In this document: in pieces, positions 1-7,959 of the stretch
Layout: each line of letters starts with the position of its first letter
Numbering within the stretch: the first letter of the stretch is position 1
From: VAZQ01 sp036557665
GTDB taxonomy: Bacteria; Pseudomonadota; Alphaproteobacteria; Rhizobiales; Xanthobacteraceae
Reading direction: 5' to 3'
NCBI GenBank assembly: GCA_036557665.1
Contig: DATBHG010000115.1
Span: 41,563-105,562, forward strand
Length of the DNA: 64,000 nt
Translations under genes and position numbers: made by a program
The notes under the pieces: model-generated
Databases searched by the model: none
What the model was told of the DNA's origin: nothing
Seen by the model: only the letters and a program-made list of their open reading frames with translations

Positions 1-1437
1 CGAAACTTCCTCGGGTATCGCGGCTTTGGGGTATGCCGCGACATCGACCGACTGGGGCGTCAGGCGACCGCTCGAGCCGAGGGCTCGACCAGCTGCGAGC
101 CTCGAATTGCAGCAGAGATACCCTCTTCGCCTATGGCCGAGCCGGCCGGCAAGAACGTCGTTCCATTTCCTTCGATCGCAACCGAGGTCGCAACGCCTGG
201 GTTGAGCCCGGTCGAGCACTTGGCCTTTCGCGAGCTTTCACGCAAGCTCACACAAGGACTGGCTGCGCTCGGCATTGAGCACGAGCCACGCAATGTCCGC
301 CGCGCGGAGCTGGATGTGGTCCCATCTCTCGCGCAAGCACAACGCGCCGAGGCGAGTCCCGACGTGCAGCCGTTGCTCGACCAGGTGCCGGTGGGCATCC
401 TGGTCTACCGCCTCAGCCACCTGCTCTATGCCAACCCTGCGTTCTTACATTGGTCGGGCCATGCCGATCTGGATGATCTGATCGAGGCCGGCGGCTTGGA
501 CCACATCCTTATTGAGCGGATCGGCGCCGCAGCGGCAGGGGCCAGCCATTCTGTCATGCTGCAGCTGGACCAGGCCGGTAAAGCTGTGCTTCGAGGCGAG
601 TTGATCAGCGTTCATTGGGAAGGCGAACCCGCGCACGCACTCGTGGTCGCCGGCACACAAGATCGCTGGAAGGATCGCCAACAGGAGCTCATGGAGGGCA
701 AGCGAGTTGCGGAAAATGCATCCTCGGCGAAGTCGCAGTTTCTTGCGAGGGTGAGTCACGAGATTCGCACCCCGCTCAATTGCATCATCGGTTTCTCTGA
801 AATGATGATGACAGAACAGTTTGGTGCGATCGGTAACGACCGCTATCGCGAGTACGTCAAAGATATCCACGCTTCCGGCAGCCACGTGCTATCGCTGATC
901 GATGATCTGCTCGATCTGTCGAAGATCGAGGCTGGCAAGCTGGCGTTGAGGCTCACCGGCGTCGCATTGAACGACGTCGTGCAGCAGTGCACCGTCCTGA
1001 TGCAGCCGGAGGCGAGCCGCGAGCGCATCATAATTCGCACGGCTCTGCCGGACCGGCTGCCGCCGGTGCGCGCCGATGCGCGCTCCGTGCGCCAGATCCT
1101 GCTTAACCTGCTTTCCAACTCCCTCAAGTTCACTGGTCCAGGAGGGCAGGTGATCATCTCCACGGCTCACCATGGCGAGCGGGTGGTTTTGCGTGTCCGC
1201 GACACCGGGATGGGCATGAGTGAGGAAGAGATCGGGATCGCGCTCGAGCCGTTCCGGCAACTGGCCACAACTCCGCGCAGGGGGACTGGTCTGGGGTTGC
1301 CGCTGACGAAAGCGATTGCGGAAGCAAATGGCGCGCAGTTCCATCTGACCAGCACGCCGCAACAGGGAACCCTGATCGAGATAACGTTTGCGGCCGAAAC
1401 CTCATCCCCGCCACCCGAAACCCGGTCTGACAAGTAG
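1..1437 (+). CDS. PAS-domain sensor histidine kinase (5' end outside window)
   Basis: The frame is open from base 1 with no stop, and the first residues read NFLGYRGFGVCRD, the typical end of a PAS domain in alphaproteobacterial cell-cycle-type kinases, so the gene starts left of the window and the ATG at 133 is internal. A second PAS-like stretch (VPVGILVYR...YANPAF) follows. The kinase core is complete: H box SHEIRTPLN with the phospho-accepting His, N box LLNLLSNSLKF, G1 DTGMGM and G2 GTGLGLPL. No membrane segment is visible in the portion present. It should autophosphorylate and pass phosphate to a response regulator, but no regulator gene is adjacent. Resemblance to PleC/DivJ-type kinases is inference from the PAS end. 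Confidence 0.9.
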   Translation, partial: RNFLGYRGFGVCRDIDRLGRQATARAEGSTSCEPRIAAEIPSSPMAEPAGKNVVPFPSIATEVATPGLSPVEHLAFRELSRKLTQGLAALGIEHEPRNVRRAELDVVPSLAQAQRAEASPDVQPLLDQVPVGILVYRLSHLLYANPAFLHWSGHADLDDLIEAGGLDHILIERIGAAAAGASHSVMLQLDQAGKAVLRGELISVHWEGEPAHALVVAGTQDRWKDRQQELMEGKRVAENASSAKSQFLARVSHEIRTPLNCIIGFSEMMMTEQFGAIGNDRYREYVKDIHASGSHVLSLIDDLLDLSKIEAGKLALRLTGVALNDVVQQCTVLMQPEASRERIIIRTALPDRLPPVRADARSVRQILLNLLSNSLKFTGPGGQVIISTAHHGERVVLRVRDTGMGMSEEEIGIALEPFRQLATTPRRGTGLGLPLTKAIAEANGAQFHLTSTPQQGTLIEITFAAETSSPPPETRSDK

Positions 1438-1579
1438 GACGGACACGGCGCTGCGCAGTCGTACTGCGCGAATCCGGCCGGCGCCACGCGTCTTTGCCCC
1501 GCCCGCTGGGGAACCGCTATGATGGGATGCGTCCGGCGAGCCCGCCGAGCATCTTGGTCCGATGTGCCGGGGAGTGGGC

Positions 1580-2386
1580 ATGACAGCACTCGTTCGAGTC
1601 CTGTTGGGCGCTGTAGCGGCTTGCGTCATGCTCGCGGCTGCGCGGGCTGCAGAGCAGGTGGATCTCCTTCTGGTCCTTGCTGCTGATGTCTCGCGCAGCG
1701 TCGATCATCCGAAATTCCTGCTGCAGCGCGAGGGCTATGCGGCGGCGATCTCCGACCAGCACGTGCTCGATGCGCTAAGGTCCGGACCGCATCAGCGCAT
1801 CGGGCTGTGCTTTGTGGAATGGTCGGGATTCGGTGCCCAGAGAGTGCTGATCGACTGGTCCATGATCGATGGCGTCGACGCCGCGCGCAGGTTCGGTGAC
1901 CAGTTGCTGGAAATGCCGCGGTCGTTTGCGGACCGCACTTCGATCAGCGGAGGGATCGAGTTCGCTGCCGCGCAGATCGAGCATGCTCCCTTCGAGGCGG
2001 CCCGTCGCACGATCGATGTCTCCGGGGACGGAACGAACAATGCAGGTCGGGACGTGAAAATCGCCCGAGACGAGGTGCTGGCCAAGGGAGCGGTGATCAA
2101 CGGCATCGTCATCCTGAGCGACCGTCCGGTGCCTTGGAATGCAGAGCACACCAACCCCCCCGGCGGCCTGCAGAAATACTATCAGGACAATGTCGTGGGC
2201 GGCCCCGGCGCCTTTGTGATGGTCGCGGAGAGTTTCAACTCGTTCGGCCGCGCCATTGTGAAGAAATTGATTGCCGAGATCGCTCTCGACCCACGCACCG
2301 GCGCGCCCGGCATGGTGAGGACGAGTGTGCCTCAGGCCGGCGGGAGAATGTCGATCGCGTTGCCGTACTCGCCGGCGCTCGAATAG
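1580..2386 (+). CDS. DUF1194 secreted protein, von Willebrand A-like
   Basis: About 268 residues. The preferred ATG at 1580 follows GGGGAG at good spacing; an upstream ATG at 1562 adds only six residues. A signal peptide (VLLGAVAACVMLAAARAAE) leads into VDLLLVLAADVSRSVD, a MIDAS-like DxSxS stretch, then the DUF1194 pattern including SGDGTNNAGRD and ILSDRPVPWN. The protein is predicted to be periplasmic; the function of the family is not established. The gene lies about 140 bases after the kinase. Its last 55 bases overlap the 3' end of the convergent GH114-like gene, so both stop codons lie inside the neighbour. Confidence 0.88.
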   Translation: MTALVRVLLGAVAACVMLAAARAAEQVDLLLVLAADVSRSVDHPKFLLQREGYAAAISDQHVLDALRSGPHQRIGLCFVEWSGFGAQRVLIDWSMIDGVDAARRFGDQLLEMPRSFADRTSISGGIEFAAAQIEHAPFEAARRTIDVSGDGTNNAGRDVKIARDEVLAKGAVINGIVILSDRPVPWNAEHTNPPGGLQKYYQDNVVGGPGAFVMVAESFNSFGRAIVKKLIAEIALDPRTGAPGMVRTSVPQAGGRMSIALPYSPALE

Positions 2387-3582
2387 GTCACGCCCATATT
2401 GCGGTAGTGCTTTGCCGCATCCGCGACGCTGCCCGCCCAGGAGCGCCCGGAACCGAACGCGACGAACCAGACCGGCAGGTTGGGCTTGCCTGCCCTTCGG
2501 CGCAGCGCGTCCATGCCGCCGGGATTGCCCGCACCCTTCTCGACGATGATGCCATACACGTTCGGGTGAGCCACATAGGCGTTCGCCGCCGCGGAGCCGG
2601 CTGCCATCAATGCCGGGTTCTTGGCGATGACCTTCAAGCCGTAGCCGGCCGCCAGGTCGATTGCGCCGATCACGTCCTTTATTGAATAGGCGTCGGGGTT
2701 ATCGAGCTCGATGTATTCAAAGCCCTGACGCCTGCGGCGCTCGTACTGCTCGCGCAGGTTTTTTTCCCAACCTGGCCCGCGCGGATCGATCTGGCCCTCG
2801 TTATACTGCTGCGCAGTGTCGGACGTGTGCAGATAAGGACCGTAACGCCCGGTATTCTTCTCGTCGAACAGATTGCAATAAGCGATGCTGATACCGTGCT
2901 TGGCCGGTCGGGTGGTGTTGTAGGAAACTTCGACTACTTCCTCATCGCTTCCGAGGCCCGCTCCTTCGGTCCCGATAAGATACCGCAGGCGCTTTCCAGA
3001 CAATGCATTAGACCCGGACCACGAGCTCGAGAGATATCCAGGCACGGTAAATTTTACCGTCCGGATTCGAAGCGGAAAGTTGGACGGGATCTCCCGGTCG
3101 AGCTCGGATTCGGCTGCATGCCACTGGGCGACGTTGCCGGCAGCGCGGTTTCGGCTGTAGACGACGCTTTCCTCCCGGACCACGGGATAGAGAGCGGCAA
3201 CCAGGTCGGTGTCGGGCGGGTAAGGAACAGCGGTTCTTGGGTCATCATTCCAGAGCAGCAATGTAAGGGCCGCTCCTGCCAGACCGCTGGCCACGAGCTT
3301 GAGCGCGAAAGTCGCAGCCGGCAGGATCGAGCTGAGCTCTCGTCCGTGCGCATGACCAGCGCGCTGCCTCGCGGGGACGCGCCGCAACTCACCGCGGAGC
3401 GGTTCGGGCCGCCGAAAAGAGGGCGCGGCCCGCTGCTGCAATCTGGCCGCAAGCAGCCGGCCACGGCTCAGCACAATCGCTCCACCCGCGATCATGTCTG
3501 CAAATAACCCCCAACACCCGCACGCATCGGCGGCGGTCCCACTCGCCAGCGCAGCCGATCCCCAGAGGCGCGCTGCCGTCAC
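2332..3582 (-). CDS. Endo-alpha-1,4-polygalactosaminidase-like (GH114-like) membrane-anchored protein
   Basis: About 416 residues if the first start is used. The first ~90 residues are Arg-rich and poorly conserved-looking, so the true start may lie further in. A hydrophobic segment (about residues 93-112, FALKLVASGLAGAALTLLLW) looks like a signal anchor. The C-terminal half has GH114/TIM-barrel-like features: FEYIELDNPD, GLKVIAKNP, NVYGIIVEKG and VWFVAFG. GH114 enzymes cut alpha-1,4-linked galactosamine polymers; assignment here is from motif resemblance only. It sits 100 bases downstream of the Pls-like synthetase on the same strand and may be co-transcribed with it. Confidence 0.6.
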   Translation of the reverse strand: MTAARLWGSAALASGTAADACGCWGLFADMIAGGAIVLSRGRLLAARLQQRAAPSFRRPEPLRGELRRVPARQRAGHAHGRELSSILPAATFALKLVASGLAGAALTLLLWNDDPRTAVPYPPDTDLVAALYPVVREESVVYSRNRAAGNVAQWHAAESELDREIPSNFPLRIRTVKFTVPGYLSSSWSGSNALSGKRLRYLIGTEGAGLGSDEEVVEVSYNTTRPAKHGISIAYCNLFDEKNTGRYGPYLHTSDTAQQYNEGQIDPRGPGWEKNLREQYERRRRQGFEYIELDNPDAYSIKDVIGAIDLAAGYGLKVIAKNPALMAAGSAAANAYVAHPNVYGIIVEKGAGNPGGMDALRRRAGKPNLPVWFVAFGSGRSWAGSVADAAKHYRNMGVTYSSAGEYGNAIDILPPA

Positions 3583-3682
3583 TCCTGATAGCCCAGGGTG
3601 ATCCCCGATAATTAAGGTTTAGTGTATTGGGAAATAAGGAGAAATCTTGTTGCCGGCGTGTAAAATGAAAGGCCGAATCGAC

Positions 3683-6600
3683 TCAGATCGGTAAGGTCAA
3701 GCTCTTCACGGTGGGAACACCGTGCCAACGGCTGGCTGGCGGCACGATCTCTCCTTTCATGAGAAGCGACAGCGGACCCAGGACAGCGCCACGCTGCATG
3801 TGCGTGTCATAGAGCACCACGGTCATGTTGCCGATCGAGCAGCGATCATCGATGCGCAGGTTGGAAGACTTCATGATGCGATCCTCGAAAAGATGGTTCT
3901 GGATCACGGCCCCACTGTTGAGCGATACGTGATCGCCTATCTCGACGAGGTCGAATTCGGAGAACAGGCTGGTGGCGATAAAGCCATTAGGCCCGATACG
4001 GCACCCAAGCAGCCGTAACAGCCAAGCCGCGAACGGCGTTCCGAAACACAGGCTGATTACCGGAGCCATCATGGTCTCATAAGCGCCATTGACCATTTCG
4101 TTGAGCCACACATAGGGGCACCACAGCGGTACGATGACGGGCTTGAACTTTCCCATGATCCCCCACTTGAGCGTCACGACGATCGCGACTGCGAGCGCAG
4201 CCAACCCCATGCTCACAAACGGTGCGATCGCGAGCATCATTCCCGGACCATAGGCATCATAGCTCAGCAGCAGCGCGGTTCCGCCGAGCCCGACAATGAG
4301 CACCAGGCTGATGATCGGAACAAGGATCCGACAGGCGTCAATGAGAGCGCGCTGTGCGTACAGCCCCGGTGCGGGTTTGAACGTCCGCGACTCCCCGAAG
4401 CCCGCAACCTTCTGGCGGTTGGGTAGCCGGAATGCCGGCGATCCGAGCCAGTCCGTACCGTCCGGGGTTGTCTCTGTTGTCGCCGGCGGGGAGGACAGCA
4501 CTCCGAGAAGGCAATTGTCGCCAAGTCCGGCACCCGGCGGCAGCAGGGCGCTATTCCCTACGAAGCTCCTGCTGCCCACCCGATTGGGACGAAGCTCAAA
4601 GAGTCCACCGTGACAACGGCGGCCGCCGAGAAAGCAGCCATCCGCAAAGAAGCTTCCCTGACCGGCCGCAAGCAAGTCCGGCGTAAAGCACCAGATGGTC
4701 GACATCTCGGAATGTGCGCCGATCCGCGCCCCAAGCAGGCGCATGAACGGAGGCAAGTAGATAGTCGTGAACAGCGGCAGCAGCAGACTGCGTACGGCCC
4801 GCATGAGTGAATACACGATCCAGTGTCGCAAGTAATAGATCGAATAGAGGCCGTACACGCCCGGCTGCGCGCGTGCCAGCACGAGTGCCTTAAGCAGTGC
4901 GATCCAGAGGCAGTAGAACACGACCCAGAGAGGTATGGAAACGAAGCTGATGAGCAGTGCGACTGCAAGAGCGCCGTGCTGATACGCGGATACCCAGAGC
5001 CAGCCCAGGATAAGGGTCGGGGCAGCGAGGAACAGAACACAGGCGTACCCCAGTACGATTGCGGCAAGTGTAAATAACGCGGGGCGGGCCTTGTCGTTGC
5101 GCCCCGGCTTACCTTCCGGCACGGCAACCTTGGCGGATTGCGCTGGCGAGCCGCGGCGCTGCTCGCCCGGAGCCATCACTTCACCGTCCGGCAGCATCGA
5201 CTGGTCGTCGAGCCTTGCTCCGTCGCCCATGCGCGCATTGAGCCCGAGCGCCGAGTGCAGCCCGATGAAACAGCGGCTCCCGATATCCACGCGGCCGACA
5301 AGAAGAGCCCCGTTCTCGACACGATATCCCAAAAGCTGGGTCTCTGCCCCGATGCTGGTGCCATCCCCTATCGTCACCAGATCGAAGCTGGAGCAGAGGG
5401 CGGTGTCCAGCACACAGTCGCGTCCTACTTTTGCTCCCATAAGCCGGTAATAGATGCCCATCAGGGGCGTGCCCGCGAGGATACCCGCGCCCGAGAAGGC
5501 TTGCAGCCGAGCGACCAGCCACCAGCGCAGATAATAGCTTCCCCAAAGCGGATACGCCCCGGGGCGATAGCGCCCGATGATCAGCCATTTGGCGGCGATG
5601 CTCAGTGCGAGCAGCACCGGCCAGAGTGCGATCACCAGGCCGCTGGCGATGAATGCGCTTGCAACCAGAGATCTGTGACCCTGCAATAGCGGATCCGCGA
5701 GCGGCACCACGACGATCAACGGGAGGATCGCAAGCCCTGCGAGGCCAAACACGCATACGCCCTGCAGCAGGGCTGCCGAGAGGCTGGGTATGTTCCTTTT
5801 CTCATCAGCAGCCGGCAAAGCTGTGCGGTTCGAGGCCTCCCCCGCTGGCATGCTTGTTGCCAGGTGCCGCGCGAGCTCGCGCACGGTCGGAAACGCATAC
5901 ACATCGCGTACTGCCACATCCAGCTTGTTGCCGCTGCGCAGCAATGCAGCCATCTGCGCAGCGAGCAGCGAATGCCCTCCGAGATCCAGAAAGAAATTCT
6001 GCTCGATCCCAACCTGAGGCACGCGGAAGATGCTGGCCCACACCGCGGCGATTGTTCTCTCGAGCGCAGTGGCGGGCGCCGTCACTGCGCGGTCTGAATC
6101 GATCAATGGCGATACCGGTGCGGGAAGGCGCTTGCGATCGGCCTTGCCGCTCACAAGCAACGGCAATTCGAGGAGCACGTCGAGGAATGCAGGGATCATG
6201 TAGGCGGGAAGCCGGGCGCGCAACGCGGCAAGGATTGCGCCACGATCCAGGGGCGCGCTGGGTGGATCAACCACTACGTACGCGGCAAGGCTCCGGGTGC
6301 CGTCGGCGGCTTCATGCAGGTTTGCAACGCTGCCGATCACCCGTGGCTGCTCGAGCAGCACCGCCTCGATCTCCGCCAGCTCGACCCGATGCCCGCGAAT
6401 CTTGACCTGGCTGTCGAGACGTCCGAAATATTCGATCTCACCCGCCGCATTGATGCAGCCGAGGTCGCCGGTGCGATAGAGGCGCCGGCCGTTGTGCGGC
6501 GAGATGATAAAGCTCGATGCGGTCAGATCGGGCTGCTTGAGATAGCCGCGCGCTACACCCCCTCCGCCGATGCAGAGCTCCCCGACCGCGCCGCGCGGCA

Positions 6601-7657
6601 GCGGCTGCAGCTCTCCGTCCAGCACGAGGACTTCATAGCCTTCCAATGGCCGGCCGATGGTGACGGGTTGACCGGGTTTGCACACCGCAGCCGTCGTGTT
6701 GACGGTCGTCTCGGTCGGGCCGTACACGTTGAGCATCAGCCGCCCCGGCAAGGCCCAGCGCTCGACCAGCTGCGGCTGGCACACTTCGCCGCTGACCACG
6801 AGCTGACGAAGCGTAGGCACGGCCTCCGTCATCGTGGTCAGCATGGTCGGCACGGTGGAAAAGCAGGTCACGCCCTGACGTGCGAGATAGCGCGCGAGCT
6901 CGTTGCCAAATCGTGGCGCATCTCTGGTCGGAACCACCAGGGTCGCCCCGTTGGAAAAGGCCATCCACATTTCCTCGACTGAGCCGTCGAAGCCGAGGGA
7001 GAAGCCTTGGAAAATCCGGTCCGCCGGGGTTGTCCTGCACACGCGGTTGAATGCATGCACGAAATGAACGGTATTGCGATGCTCCGTCATCACGCCTTTT
7101 GGGCGACCGGTCGTGCCCGAAGTATAGATGACGTAGCAAAGATCGCTTGTTGAGAGCCCGGTTTCTCGGCGTGAGAGCCGCGAGGACCGGGTGCCCGCCA
7201 TTTGCATCACGTCCAGGGCGACTGTAGGTCCGGCAAACAGTTGCGATAGTCGCGGGACCTGCTCCTGTTCCGTGATGAGCGCCGTAATCTCTGCTTCTGT
7301 AACGATATACCGGATCCGGTCATCTGGATGACTCGGATCGATCGGGACGTAGGCGGCACCCGCTTTGAGACATCCCAGGACGGCAACAATGGGAAGCATC
7401 GAGCGTCCGAGAGCAATCCCCACGAGCGAGCTCGGACCTGCCCGCATTTCTCGCAGGCGATGGGCAAGCCAATTAGCCCGCCGCTCAAGCTCGTAATAGG
7501 ACAGTGCCTCGTCCCCGCAGATGACAGCGACTGCAGCGCCGCGGGCATCCACTTGCCGCTCGAACAACTCATGCAGGCAGCCGAGCCCGGCTGCTCCGAG
7601 CGAGGCACCGGCAGCCTGGCTGCTGTCAATTCTGATGGCTCCGCTCGTGTCTAGCAT
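3683..7657 (-). CDS. Pls/PosA-family single-module NRPS (epsilon-poly-lysine synthetase-like)
   Basis: About 1324 residues from the ATG at 7657; the frame can open two codons earlier at a TTG. An adenylation domain fills roughly residues 30-520: core motifs YTSGTTGRPKG, VYGPTETT, YRTGDLG, GQ-type GRLDSQVKIRGHRVEL and SGKADR (Lys505). A peptidyl carrier domain follows with LGGHSLL (Ser563 would carry phosphopantetheine). From about residue 630 to the end come several membrane segments and repeated left-handed-helix (hexapeptide) blocks. There is no condensation or thioesterase domain. This order matches epsilon-poly-L-lysine synthetase, where the membrane part forms isopeptide bonds. The product here is inferred to be a homopolymer of a basic amino acid. 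It is divergent from a lysine 2,3-aminomutase-like gene. Confidence 0.9.
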   Translation of the reverse strand: MLDTSGAIRIDSSQAAGASLGAAGLGCLHELFERQVDARGAAVAVICGDEALSYYELERRANWLAHRLREMRAGPSSLVGIALGRSMLPIVAVLGCLKAGAAYVPIDPSHPDDRIRYIVTEAEITALITEQEQVPRLSQLFAGPTVALDVMQMAGTRSSRLSRRETGLSTSDLCYVIYTSGTTGRPKGVMTEHRNTVHFVHAFNRVCRTTPADRIFQGFSLGFDGSVEEMWMAFSNGATLVVPTRDAPRFGNELARYLARQGVTCFSTVPTMLTTMTEAVPTLRQLVVSGEVCQPQLVERWALPGRLMLNVYGPTETTVNTTAAVCKPGQPVTIGRPLEGYEVLVLDGELQPLPRGAVGELCIGGGGVARGYLKQPDLTASSFIISPHNGRRLYRTGDLGCINAAGEIEYFGRLDSQVKIRGHRVELAEIEAVLLEQPRVIGSVANLHEAADGTRSLAAYVVVDPPSAPLDRGAILAALRARLPAYMIPAFLDVLLELPLLVSGKADRKRLPAPVSPLIDSDRAVTAPATALERTIAAVWASIFRVPQVGIEQNFFLDLGGHSLLAAQMAALLRSGNKLDVAVRDVYAFPTVRELARHLATSMPAGEASNRTALPAADEKRNIPSLSAALLQGVCVFGLAGLAILPLIVVVPLADPLLQGHRSLVASAFIASGLVIALWPVLLALSIAAKWLIIGRYRPGAYPLWGSYYLRWWLVARLQAFSGAGILAGTPLMGIYYRLMGAKVGRDCVLDTALCSSFDLVTIGDGTSIGAETQLLGYRVENGALLVGRVDIGSRCFIGLHSALGLNARMGDGARLDDQSMLPDGEVMAPGEQRRGSPAQSAKVAVPEGKPGRNDKARPALFTLAAIVLGYACVLFLAAPTLILGWLWVSAYQHGALAVALLISFVSIPLWVVFYCLWIALLKALVLARAQPGVYGLYSIYYLRHWIVYSLMRAVRSLLLPLFTTIYLPPFMRLLGARIGAHSEMSTIWCFTPDLLAAGQGSFFADGCFLGGRRCHGGLFELRPNRVGSRSFVGNSALLPPGAGLGDNCLLGVLSSPPATTETTPDGTDWLGSPAFRLPNRQKVAGFGESRTFKPAPGLYAQRALIDACRILVPIISLVLIVGLGGTALLLSYDAYGPGMMLAIAPFVSMGLAALAVAIVVTLKWGIMGKFKPVIVPLWCPYVWLNEMVNGAYETMMAPVISLCFGTPFAAWLLRLLGCRIGPNGFIATSLFSEFDLVEIGDHVSLNSGAVIQNHLFEDRIMKSSNLRIDDRCSIGNMTVVLYDTHMQRGAVLGPLSLLMKGEIVPPASRWHGVPTVKSLTLPI

Positions 7658-7777
7658 TCGCAATGCTGAGTTGTCCTGTCCTTCCGCGAGCGGTCCTAAG
7701 CTGTCCGGCCGGACAACGCAATCGCCGGGCTACGCAGCATCACTGCTCCCTCCCGCTGAACAGACGTTCATGAGACG

Positions 7778-7799
7778 AACATTATTTCTTCCTAATGTT
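7778..7799. promoter_or_regulatory. Inverted repeat in the divergent NRPS/aminomutase promoter region
   Basis: AACATTA and TAATGTT form perfect 7-base arms around an 8-base spacer. The related palindrome AACAATGTT lies at 7826-7834. Both are in the AT-richer interval between the divergent genes and could be operator half-sites. No regulator gene is adjacent, so the role is inferred. Confidence 0.4.
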
Positions 7800-7959
7800 G
7801 CTTATTCGCATCACCTGGCAGGTTCAACAATGTTAAGCTGATCAAACTAAAGGTCATGTGTGCGTATCGCAGTGAGTTTCGCCGGTCCGGATCATCTGTC
7901 GATGCGTGAGGGGGCCCCCTGGGCTTGGTCGCGTAGCGTAGGTGGAGAAAAATACGGCG

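Noticed and set aside
3647..3694. Mini-ORF with AAGGAG and TTG start (15 codons)
   Set aside because: Antisense at the end of the NRPS gene, too short and with no conserved feature to support.
7942..7959. GTG start for the aminomutase
   Set aside because: The ATG at 7960 has GGTGGAG upstream while the GTG lacks a ribosome binding site; kept only as an alternative.
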